From CAIWHR01 sp963843595 (GTDB taxonomy: Bacteria > Pseudomonadota > Gammaproteobacteria > Burkholderiales > Casimicrobiaceae): a stretch of 64,000 nt of DNA. Positions 56,740-64,000 of the stretch are shown here, piece by piece. The position numbers were made by a program, and so were the translations under genes. Location: assembly GCA_963843595.1 (NCBI GenBank), contig CAWJLG010000017.1:62001-126000 (forward strand), in the 5' to 3' direction. The notes under the pieces are model-generated. The model was not told where the DNA came from. It did not search any database and saw nothing but the letters and a program-made list of their open reading frames with translations. Within the stretch, counting starts at the first letter, position 1; every line of letters begins with the position of its first letter.

Positions 56740-58977
56740 GTGCGACTGTCACTGCGCTTCCTCATTCCGTTGCTGCTGGCGCTCGGCGCGTTCGCGTACG
56801 TCGCGGTGCCGCTCACCGACGCGCTGATGCAGCGCTGGTTCGTGCGCGATCTCGACATGCGCTCGAGCCTCATCGCCGACACGGTGCAGGAGCCGCTGTC
56901 GAGCCTGATCCTCACGGGGTCGACGCCGCGGATCGTGACCCTGTTCAACCGGCTGCTGCGCGACGAGCGGTTGTATGCGGTCGGATTGTGCCTCCAGCGT
57001 CGTGGCGAGCCTCTCGCCACGCCGAATTTCCCGCGGGACATCGACTGTTCCGGGCTCGACAGGTTCACGCCCGCGGGCGAGCACGTGCTTCAATCCGCAA
57101 CCGGGCCGCTGCACATCGCGGTCGTCGGGGTGGACAGCGGCAGTGCGCCCGAGGCACGCCTGGTGCTCGTCCACGACATGAGCTTCGTCGAGCGCCGCAG
57201 CGAGGAAACGCGCCGCTACCTGTTCTATTTCTTCGTCGCCCTGAGCGGCGCCATCGCACTCATCACCGTCGTCATCGCGCAGCTTTCGTGGCGCGGCTGG
57301 GTGCAGGGCCTGCGCGCGCTGCTGCGCGGCGAAGGGATACTGCGCCCGGCGGGCACCGTGACCGCCCCCGAGCTGCGGCCGATCGCGCGCGACCTCAAGG
57401 ACCTCATCCGGGACCTCGAGCGGCAATATCGCCCGCTCGACGGCAGCCAGCGGATCTGGGACCAGGACGCGCTGCGTGCAACGCTGCGCAGCGAGTTCCA
57501 CAGCAACGACGTCATCGTCGTCGCCAATCGCGAGCCCTACATCCACGTGCGCACGCCGGGCGGCATCCGCATCCAGCGTCCGGCCAGCGGCCTCGTCACC
57601 GCGCTCGAGCCGGTGATGCGCGCGTGCTCCGGCACCTGGATCGCCCATGGCAGCGGATCCGCCGACCGCGACACCGTCGACCGGTACGATCGTGTCGCCG
57701 TACCGCCCGAACACCCCGCCTACCAGATCCGGCGCATCTGGATGACGAAGGAGGAAGAGGAAGGCTACTACGCGGGCTTCGCGAACGAGGGACTCTGGCC
57801 GCTGTGCCACATCGCGCACGTGCGTCCGACCTTCCGCTCCGGCGACTTCGAGCACTACCGGACGGTGAACACGCGTTTTGCCGACGCCGTTGCCAAGGAG
57901 GCCAAGACCAAGGACCCGGTGGTGCTGGTGCAGGACTATCACTTCGCGCTGCTGCCACGTCTCATCCGGGACCGCCTTCCCGACGCGACGATCATCACGT
58001 TCTGGCACATCCCGTGGCCGAACCCGGAGGCGTTCGCCATCTGCCCGTGGCGCGACGAGCTGCTCGACGGACTGCTCGGCAGCAGCATCATCGGCTTCCA
58101 CACCCAGTTCCACTGCAACAACTTCCTCGACACCGTGGACCGGCTGCGTCGAGGCCCGCGTCGACCGCGAGGCATTCACGGTCACCTGTCGCGGCCAGGC
58201 CACGGCCGTTCACCGCTACCCGATTTCGATCGAATGGCCACCGGAGCCGATGGCGGCTCAGGGCACCGTGGCCGAGGCACGCCGCGTGGTGCGCGCGCGG
58301 CTCGGACTGCCCGCTGAGCACCGGCTGGGCGTGGGTATCGACCGCCTCGACTATACGAAGGGCATCATCGAGCGCTTCAACGCGGTGGCGCGGCTGCTCG
58401 AGCTCGAACCGCAGTGGGTGGGGAAATTCAGCTTCGTGCAGATCGCCGCGCCGACCCGCGGCACCATCGGCGACTACCGCGACTACGCGACGCGCGTGCA
58501 GGCGCGCGTCGACGAGATCAATGCCAGGTATCCGGATGCGCGCATCCGCCGATCATCCTGATCGCCGAGCACCACGACCCGGTCGCCGTCTACGAATACC
58601 ATCGGGCGGCGGACTTCTGCTTCGTGAGCAGCCTGCACGACGGCATGAACCTCGTCGCCAAGGAATTCGTTGCCGCGCGCGACGACGAGCAGGGTGTCCT
58701 GATCCTGTCGCAGTTCGCGGGCGCGTCGCGCGAGCTGCCCGAGGCGCTCGTCGTGAATCCCTACGATGCCGACCAGTGCGCGGCAGCGCTGCATCTCGCC
58801 CTCACGATGCCGAAGGAAGAACAGCGCGAGCGAATGCGCTTCATGCGCGGCGTCGTGCGCGAATTCAACGTCTATCGCTGGGCAGGCCGGATGTTGCTCG
58901 ACGCCGCGGTCATGCGCCAGCGCAGCCGGATGCGCCCGTTCGAATCGCTGCGCGGAGCCACGGCGAGTTCGCCGTGA
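56740..58977 (+). CDS. otsA: membrane-anchored trehalose-6-phosphate synthase (two frameshifts)
   Basis: A 745-residue GT20 enzyme after repair. Residues about 5-25 and 158-180 are membrane helices that enclose a periplasmic-looking domain, a sensor-kinase-like layout. The catalytic part starts near 255: DVIVVANREPYIHV, RPASGLVTALEPVM, VLVQDYHFALLP and VGIDRLDYTKG, with HDGMNLVAKEFVA near the end. An extra C at 58147 shifts after TVDRL (repair gives VEARVDREAFTV), and one base is missing near 58546 (repair gives ARIPPIILIAEHH). It joins glucose from UDP-glucose to glucose-6-phosphate. The start is GTG. otsB overlaps its stop. Confidence 0.88.
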
Positions 58978-59768
58978 CGCGCCGGTCGGCCCAGTCGCGG
59001 CCCCCCGCGCGGTCAGCGCACCGCGGCGCCCCGCCGCCGCTCGCCCGCGACTGCGCGGTGTTCCTCGATCTCGACGGCACGCTGCTCGAACTCGCCGTCA
59101 CGCCGGACCGCGTCCGCGTCGATGGCGAAGTTGCCGCGCTGCTGCCTGCGCTTGCGGCGCGCCTCGATGGCGCGTTCGCGCTGATCACCGGCCGCGCGAT
59201 CGCCGACGTCGATCGGCTGTTTCCCGAGTTGGCGCTGCCGATCGCCGGTCAGCATGGCTGCGAGCGGCGCGGTGCCGACGGCGCGTTGCATCGCCATTCG
59301 GTCGCCGGCAGCCTCGCCCAGCTGCGCGAAGGGCTCGGCCGCCTGGCTGCACGCCACGACGGCCTTCTGCTCGAGGACAAGGGCGCGACGCTGGCGCTCC
59401 ATTACCGGCGTGCGCCGCGCCTCGCGGGCTACGTGCATCGTGCGGTGCGCGCCGAGGTCGCGCTCGCTGCGGCGGCCGGCACCCCCTGGTGCCTCCAGCG
59501 CGGCAAGCGCCTCGTCGAGGTGAAGCCCGACGGCCGCGACAAGGGAACGGCGATCCTCGAGTTCATGGCCGAGGCGCCGTTCCGCGGCCGACGCCCGGTG
59601 TTCGCCGGCGACGATCTCACCGACGAGTTCGGCTTCGCCGCCGTCGAGCGTTTGGGCGGCTGGGGGGTGAAGGTCGGGCCCGGCGCAACGCGCGCGCACT
59701 ACCGGCTGCCGGATGTCGGTGCCGTGCGCGAGTGGCTGGCCGCGGGCATCCGTTCGGGAGCGGAATGA
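58974..59768 (+). CDS. otsB: trehalose-6-phosphate phosphatase
   Basis: A 264-residue HAD phosphatase. The nucleophile motif is VFLDLDGTLLELAV near residue 30, the middle motif is FALITGRAI, the lysine region is VEVKPDGRDKGTAI, and the acidic metal motif is FAGDDLTDEFGFAAV. It converts trehalose-6-phosphate to trehalose. It starts with a GTG that overlaps the otsA stop (GTGA). A glycoside hydrolase 15 gene begins at its own stop codon. Confidence 0.93.
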   Translation: MTRRSAQSRPPARSAHRGAPPPLARDCAVFLDLDGTLLELAVTPDRVRVDGEVAALLPALAARLDGAFALITGRAIADVDRLFPELALPIAGQHGCERRGADGALHRHSVAGSLAQLREGLGRLAARHDGLLLEDKGATLALHYRRAPRLAGYVHRAVRAEVALAAAAGTPWCLQRGKRLVEVKPDGRDKGTAILEFMAEAPFRGRRPVFAGDDLTDEFGFAAVERLGGWGVKVGPGATRAHYRLPDVGAVREWLAAGIRSGAE

Positions 59769-59893
59769 TGCGCACCCTCGAACCGGCCCTGGTAGGCAAC
59801 GGCCGAATCGGGCTCCTCTTCGATCCCGAGGGGACGATCGTCTGGTGATGTCTTCCGCGCTTCGACAGCGACGCGACGTCTTGCCCATTGCTC
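59765..59893 (+). pseudogene. 5' remnant of a glycoside hydrolase family 15 (glucoamylase-like) gene
   Basis: ATG at 59765 overlaps the otsB stop. The first 27 codons read MMRTLEPALVGNGRIGLLFD then PEGTIVW and a TGA at 59846. Past the stop the same frame continues CLPRFDSDAT-SCPLLD, which matches the next part of GH15 proteins of this kind, so the TGA looks like a nonsense mutation of TGC/TGG. Homology ends near 59893; the remaining roughly 550 residues are gone. GH15 genes commonly follow otsAB. Confidence 0.65.
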
Positions 59894-60454
59894 GACACGC
59901 GATCGCCGTCACCGTACAGAAGATTCGCTGGGCCCAATTCGCGCAGGGCGGCACTGAATCGTGACACAACCTCCTTGCGCTTGGTCAGCGACGGCACCGG
60001 TCCCGGCCGCCAGAGCGGACGCAGCGAGTCCATCGGCGCACCGAATGCCTGCTCGGAATCGGTTTCTCCGACCGGCCGAAATCCCTCTGCCCGAAACCGG
60101 CTGTCACTCGCGATGTCAGGTAGGTTTCCGTTATGGGCGAAGCAGTGCCAGACACCGCCCAGCCCGTGCACGAAGGGCTGGCAATTCCGGGACGCGACCG
60201 GCCCGAGTGTGGCTTTGCGGACATGGCTGACAACCAGCGAGCTCGAGAAGGGATTGGGCTGCAGAAAACGTACGCAGGCGCGGGAGGCCGCCGGATGGAT
60301 CTCTTTGATCGGCCGGATGTCGTTGTGTTCATACCAACCCATGCTCCAGCCACCCTTGTGCGGACCGGTCAGACCGCCGTGGCGCGAGAACTCCTCGAGC
60401 GAAAGGCTGACCGTGGCCGGGTGCCGCGCCGACATTGCAAATAGCTCACACCAT
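59890..60454 (-). pseudogene. truncated class II glutamine amidotransferase (YafJ/GATase-2 type)
   Basis: A fragment of about 190 residues that begins CELFAMSARHPATVSLSLEE and contains HGGLTGPHKGGW, SSLVVSHVRKATLG, FAHNGNLPDI and ETDSEQAF, all typical of YafJ-like GATase-2 enzymes with an N-terminal catalytic cysteine. An extra base at 60451 separates the ATG from the cysteine codon (ATG-G-TGT). The 3' part ends after ALRELGPANLLYGDGD, about where the GH15 remnant on the other strand also ends. With a start defect and a missing C-terminus it should be inactive. Confidence 0.65.
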
Positions 60455-60564
60455 CCGTTGCCTCGCGTTTCCTGTGTTTGTGGCACCGCTTTAGCCCATC
60501 CGCGACGCACCTGGTTGCGAAGTCTTCACTTGAGCCAACACCGGCTGTATTGCCGCACTCGGCC

Positions 60565-61353
60565 TCAAGGGGTCTGCTGGTCGAGCCATTCGGCGATCCG
60601 GTCCGCGACCGTCTGCCAGCCGACGTCGAGCATCATCGCGTGGCGCATGTCGGGAAAGATCCGTGCTTCGACGCCGTAGGCCCGAGCCGTCGCCTTCACC
60701 TGCCGAGCCCGGACGATGAAATCATCGGCGCCGAGCACGAGCATCGGCGTTGGCTTGACCTTGCGTGGCTCGGGCAGATCCAGAAGGACCATGTCCAGCA
60801 GCGCGCGGAACGAATCGTCCTGTACCCGACCGTGAACCCTGCGGAGATCTTCCTCGGGGAAGCCGGGCGAGAGAAACGACGAGCGATAGAGTTCGGGGGT
60901 GGCGACCAAGGGATAGACACTCAGCGTCAGCCCAGCCTTCAGCGTGGCCAGCGGATGACGCACGAGGAAGCGCAGCGTCGTCGAGAGGAGCCCCGTCGGC
61001 GGAACCGAAGCGACCAACACTGCCGCGGGGGCCGAACGCGTCTGCAGATACTCTTGCACGATCAAACCGCCCATGGAATGCCCGATCAGAATCGGTGGAC
61101 TGTCGAGAGTCTCGGCCACCCCAACCACGTCGGCGACGTAATCGGCGAGCGAGGTCCAGCGCAGCTTCTCGGCACCCTCGCTGCCGCCATGACCGCGCAA
61201 ATTCGGGGCGAAGCAGGCGTACCCGCGCTGGGCGAAGTAGGGCAGGAAATGCTCCTCCCAGCACCAAGCGCCGTGCCAGAACCCATGCACGAAAAGGATC
61301 GGCGAACGCTTCGTCCGACACTCGGGAATTCGAGAGACAATCTTCAGGCGCAT
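60565..61353 (-). CDS. alpha/beta hydrolase
   Basis: A 262-residue hydrolase with the oxyanion segment PILFVHGFWHGAWCWEEHFL, the nucleophile elbow GHSMGGLIVQEYL near residue 95, a late aspartate in LVLGADDFIV and the catalytic histidine in FPDMRHAMMLDVGW. It resembles lysophospholipase or lactonase-type enzymes; the substrate is unknown. An in-frame GTG three bases upstream is an alternative start. It stands alone. Confidence 0.82.
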   Translation of the reverse strand: MRLKIVSRIPECRTKRSPILFVHGFWHGAWCWEEHFLPYFAQRGYACFAPNLRGHGGSEGAEKLRWTSLADYVADVVGVAETLDSPPILIGHSMGGLIVQEYLQTRSAPAAVLVASVPPTGLLSTTLRFLVRHPLATLKAGLTLSVYPLVATPELYRSSFLSPGFPEEDLRRVHGRVQDDSFRALLDMVLLDLPEPRKVKPTPMLVLGADDFIVRARQVKATARAYGVEARIFPDMRHAMMLDVGWQTVADRIAEWLDQQTP

Positions 61354-61709
61354 CACGGTCTCTCGAACCCGCGCGAGACATGGTCAGTCGGGAACAGGGA
61401 AAGGCGCCCCATGGCGAGGTCCGGCCGGACTTTCGTCAGCTTCGGGCGTACCCATGCAGGAGTTGAACCGGGCACTGCAGGAGAGGAAAATGGACATGCC
61501 ATTTCGTGGTATCCGTGACGCTGATCCGAGCCTTGAGCAAGGGGGCCTGGAGTGGCTAGGGAGCACGCTGCAATTGGCGGATTTCCGAGTGTGGCACGCA
61601 GGATCGTGCGTCCCAGGCGGGGCCCAATGAGTTGCAGGGGCCGACCGCGCGCCACGGCGGTCGCTCTTGCATGCCCGTAAGCTTCAACCATCCTAATCGA
61701 GGAACAACC
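61354..61709. other. intergenic region with one weak short frame
   Basis: A 356-base divergent spacer. A 58-codon frame at 61454-61630 on the plus strand (MQELNRALQERKMDMPF...) is possible, but it has no family and no strong ribosome binding site, so it is not called as a gene. The promoter of the ferritin-like gene should lie here. Confidence 0.4.
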
Positions 61710-61997
61710 ATGTCAAGCGTCGGATACCACGAGCCCGTGTCGGAGCTTTCGGATGAAACCCGGGATATGCATCGGGCCATCGTCTCGCTCATGGAAGAGC
61801 TGGAAGCGGTGGACTGGTACAACCAAAGGGCCGATGCAGCCAAGGATCCGGAGCTGAAGGCGATCCTCGAGCACAATCGCGATGAAGAAAAGGAACATGC
61901 GGCGATGGTTCTGGAATGGATACGCCGGAAGGATCAGACGTTGTCCAAGGAGCTGAAGGATTATCTCTTCACGGACAAAGCCATTGCACACAAATGA
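61710..61997 (+). CDS. encapsulated-ferritin-like protein (EncFtn type)
   Basis: A 95-residue two-helix ferritin-like protein, close to EncFtn of Rhodospirillum rubrum: HRAIVSLMEELEAVDWYNQR in helix 1 and EHNRDEEKEHAAMVLEWIRR in helix 2. Glu30, Glu60 and His63 (ExxH) match the di-iron ferroxidase ligands. EncFtn forms a decameric ring that oxidises iron inside an encapsulin nanocompartment. This copy ends at DYLFTDKAIAHK and lacks the C-terminal extension with the encapsulation peptide, and no encapsulin shell gene follows. GAGGAAC precedes the ATG. Confidence 0.85.
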   Translation: MSSVGYHEPVSELSDETRDMHRAIVSLMEELEAVDWYNQRADAAKDPELKAILEHNRDEEKEHAAMVLEWIRRKDQTLSKELKDYLFTDKAIAHK

Positions 61998-62113
61998 CAT
62001 GTCGTAACCCAGGGTTGATCTGGCAGTCAGTGTCAGAACGTCCGCGCTCCTGACCGGCGGAGATCGGCCACAACCGGACTTGGCGCCTCGGCTCACGGTC
62101 AAAGGGGCAAAGC

Positions 62114-62338
62114 ATGTCAAGGAACGGGCCTGGTCTTTGGGGCAGTGGCGATGCCTACGAGAAATACATGGGGCGGTGGAGCCGCCGAATCGCTCCGAGA
62201 TTCCTCGACTGGCTATCGCCCGCGCCGGATGAAGAATGGCTCGACATCGGTTGCGGGACCGGTGCTCTAAGCTCGGCGATCCTGGCGAAGTGCGCACCGA
62301 GAAGGGCGATCGTCATGCTATGGCGGCTGCGGCGATGA
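62114..62338 (+). pseudogene. 5' fragment of a class I SAM methyltransferase
   Basis: Only 74 residues. GSGDAYEKYMGRWSRRIAPR and FLDWLSPAPDEEWLDIGCGT form the N-terminus and SAM motif I (DIGCGTGALS) of a Methyltransf_11/25-type enzyme, usually about 260 residues. After ILAKCAPR the sequence leaves the family and stops at 62338, 22 bases before the ATPase gene. The gene is truncated and cannot make a full fold. Confidence 0.7.
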
Positions 62339-62360
62339 GGGCGGGATACGTGACCATCTG

Positions 62361-64000
62361 ATGGCCCGGAGCGATCAGTTCATGCGAGAGCTCGCGCGCG
62401 AGGACGCGTACTGGGGCCATGATGCGTCGGAGCTGCTCGCCGCGCTCACCACGAGTCTCCAAGGTCTTTCCTCGAAAGAAGCCGCCAGGCGCCTCAAGCG
62501 CCACGGCCCGAATGTCGTCGCGGAACAGCGCGAGGTCGCCGCCGTCCGGCTGCTGCTCCACCAGTTCGCGAGCCCGCTCGTCCTGATCCTTGTCTTTGGC
62601 GCGGCCATCTCCCTCTTCGTTCGCGATTGGGTCGATGCCGCCATCATTCTCGTCATCGTGCTCGGCAGCGCGCTCCTCGGCTTTACGCAGGAGTACCGAG
62701 CCTCGGCGGCCGTTGCGCAGTTGCGCAAGCGACTTGCACTCACCGCGCGAGTCTTGCGTGACGGTGTGGTTCAAACGGTCGTCGCAAGCCGCATCGTGCC
62801 GGGTGACGTGATCGAGCTCTCCGCCGGCAATCTCGTCCCTGCCGACGGCGTGATCCTCACGGCCAGAGACTTCCTGGTGACCGAGGCGAGCCTCACTGGC
62901 GAATCGATGCCGGTCGAGAAGCAGCCCGGCGCCGTGAAACCCGAAGCGCCGATGTCGGGACGCACCAACTGCGCATTCATGGGGACTTCCGTGCGCAGCG
63001 GGACGGCCACCGTTCTGATGGTGAAGACCGGTCGCGCCACCGCGTTCGGCGAGGTGGCGGCGCGCCTCAAGACGCGTCCACCGGAGCCCGAGTTCGCGCG
63101 CGGCGTGCGGCAGTTCGGCTATCTCCTCGTGCAAATCATGGTGGTGATGGTGTTCTTCGTCCTTGTGGTCAATCAGATGCTCGGACGCCCGGCGATCGAA
63201 TCGCTGCTGTTCGCCGTTGCCCTCGCCGTTGGCATCTCGCCCGAGTTGTTGCCCGCCATCGTCAGCGTCACCCTCGCGCACGGCGCACGGGCGATGGCTC
63301 GCCGCGGCGTGATCGTACGACACCTGGAGGCGATCGAGGGTCTCGGCAGCATGGATGTTCTGTGCACCGACAAGACCGGGACGCTCACGGCCGGAGTGAT
63401 GGCACTCGACGACGCAGTGGACGCCGAAGGGGCCTCGTCGGCCGAGGTGCTTCGCCTTGCCTACCTCAATGCGGCGCTCGAAACCGGCATCGAGAACCCG
63501 CTGGACGCGGCGCTCGTCACGGCGGGCGAGAAGGCCGGCCTGGCCACGGCAGGCTGCACGAAGATCGACGAGATCCCCTACGACTTCGTCCGCAAGCGTC
63601 TCACCGTCGTGGTCGCGACCGAGGAAGATGCCGGGCAGCACCGGATCATCATGAAGGGAGCATTCGCCAATGTCCTCGGCGTCTGCACCACGCTCGCGCG
63701 CGCGGGCGCAGAGGTTCCACTCGACAACAGTCTGCGCGAACGCCTCGAGTCCTACTATCGTGACAAAGGCACGGAAGGGTTTCGCGTGATCGCGCTCGCG
63801 ACCAGGCGCGTGCCAGCGCAGGAGCGATACGCGCCGGACGACGAGGCGGGCATGTCGCTCGAGGGGTTCCTGCTCTTCTTCGATCCACCCAAGGCCCAGG
63901 CCGCGCAGACCGTTCGCGACCTCGCTGCACGCGGCGTACGGATCAAGGTCATCACCGGGGACAACCGCTATGTCGCCGCCCATGTCGCCGGCACGATCGG
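62361..64000 (+). CDS. P-type ATPase, magnesium-transporting (MgtA-like), 5' part
   Basis: The frame is open from the ATG at 62361 to the window edge (546 codons), so the 3' end is missing. It starts MARSDQFMRELAREDAYWG. ASLTGESMPVEKQPG is the actuator loop, ISPELLPAIVSVTLAHGARA the metal-site helix, and CTDKTGTLTAG holds the phosphorylated aspartate. KGAFANVLGVC is the nucleotide domain and KVITGDNRYVAAHVAGTIG ends at the edge. FTQEYRASAAVAQLRKRLAL and the metal-helix sequence suit the type IIIB magnesium importers. Expect about 850-900 residues in full. Confidence 0.88.
   Translation, partial: MARSDQFMRELAREDAYWGHDASELLAALTTSLQGLSSKEAARRLKRHGPNVVAEQREVAAVRLLLHQFASPLVLILVFGAAISLFVRDWVDAAIILVIVLGSALLGFTQEYRASAAVAQLRKRLALTARVLRDGVVQTVVASRIVPGDVIELSAGNLVPADGVILTARDFLVTEASLTGESMPVEKQPGAVKPEAPMSGRTNCAFMGTSVRSGTATVLMVKTGRATAFGEVAARLKTRPPEPEFARGVRQFGYLLVQIMVVMVFFVLVVNQMLGRPAIESLLFAVALAVGISPELLPAIVSVTLAHGARAMARRGVIVRHLEAIEGLGSMDVLCTDKTGTLTAGVMALDDAVDAEGASSAEVLRLAYLNAALETGIENPLDAALVTAGEKAGLATAGCTKIDEIPYDFVRKRLTVVVATEEDAGQHRIIMKGAFANVLGVCTTLARAGAEVPLDNSLRERLESYYRDKGTEGFRVIALATRRVPAQERYAPDDEAGMSLEGFLLFFDPPKAQAAQTVRDLAARGVRIKVITGDNRYVAAHVAGTI

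Noticed and set aside
61454..61630. 58-codon plus-strand frame upstream of the ferritin-like gene
   Set aside because: No recognisable family, no convincing SD, and it lies where a promoter is expected.

Overview
The window is GC-rich (roughly two thirds G+C by eye) and almost entirely protein-coding. Gene content points to a betaproteobacterium, most likely of the order Burkholderiales or a relative. The evidence is a Bug-type tricarboxylate binding protein beside a tartrate/malate dehydrogenase, TcuA/TcuB, proteobacterial-type GshA, ParC/ParE, TrxC, PsiF-repeat, DUF3563 and DUF2934 proteins, and a membrane-anchored trehalose-6-phosphate synthase. I saw no rRNA, tRNA, CRISPR array, IS element or phage gene.

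Layout. 1-9 kb: the end of a 2-oxoacid dehydrogenase E1 beta gene, a lipase-like hydrolase, a RIO1-type kinase, an RlmN/Cfr-family radical SAM enzyme, small membrane/secreted proteins, a persulfide dioxygenase-rhodanese and gshA. 9-16 kb (minus): LysR regulator, MaoC-type dehydratase, fumarase-superfamily lyase, tcuA, tcuB and a lone DctP binding protein, which look like one polycarboxylate-use unit. 16-24 kb: trxC, OsmC, FadD, TctC/Bug, TtuC/DmlA, an ABC1 kinase and short genes. 24-29 kb: stress-type genes (DUF3563, GNAT, mgsA), pdxH, an SDR and a Rieske oxygenase. 29-35 kb: a YceI lipoprotein, a three-gene ABC exporter, glgC and a DUF2934 gene. 35-45 kb (minus): parC, parE, an aldehyde dehydrogenase, and an alkylation-repair operon (Ada/AlkA fusion, ogt, EamA transporter). 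45-55.5 kb (plus): NMT1-type ABC importer, 8-oxoguanine-deaminase-like amidohydrolase, FAD oxidoreductase, TAXI-TRAP system with DUF1850, and an amidase. 55.5-64 kb: CDF transporter, otsA-otsB followed by a broken GH15 gene facing a broken glutamine amidotransferase, a hydrolase, an encapsulin-type ferritin without a shell gene, a methyltransferase fragment, and the start of an MgtA-like P-type ATPase.

Two things cut across the window. First, at least eleven single-base indels break conserved genes, including essential parC and parE. Nearly all are insertions and each is repaired by removing or adding one base, so most are probably assembly or sequencing errors. Second, around 59.8-60.5 kb there is genuine-looking decay: a nonsense codon plus two truncated genes meeting head to head.

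The most interesting biology is the 45-55.5 kb nitrogen-heterocycle uptake/degradation locus with two importers, the tcu cluster with an added lyase and hydratase, and the sensor-like membrane anchor on trehalose-6-phosphate synthase.
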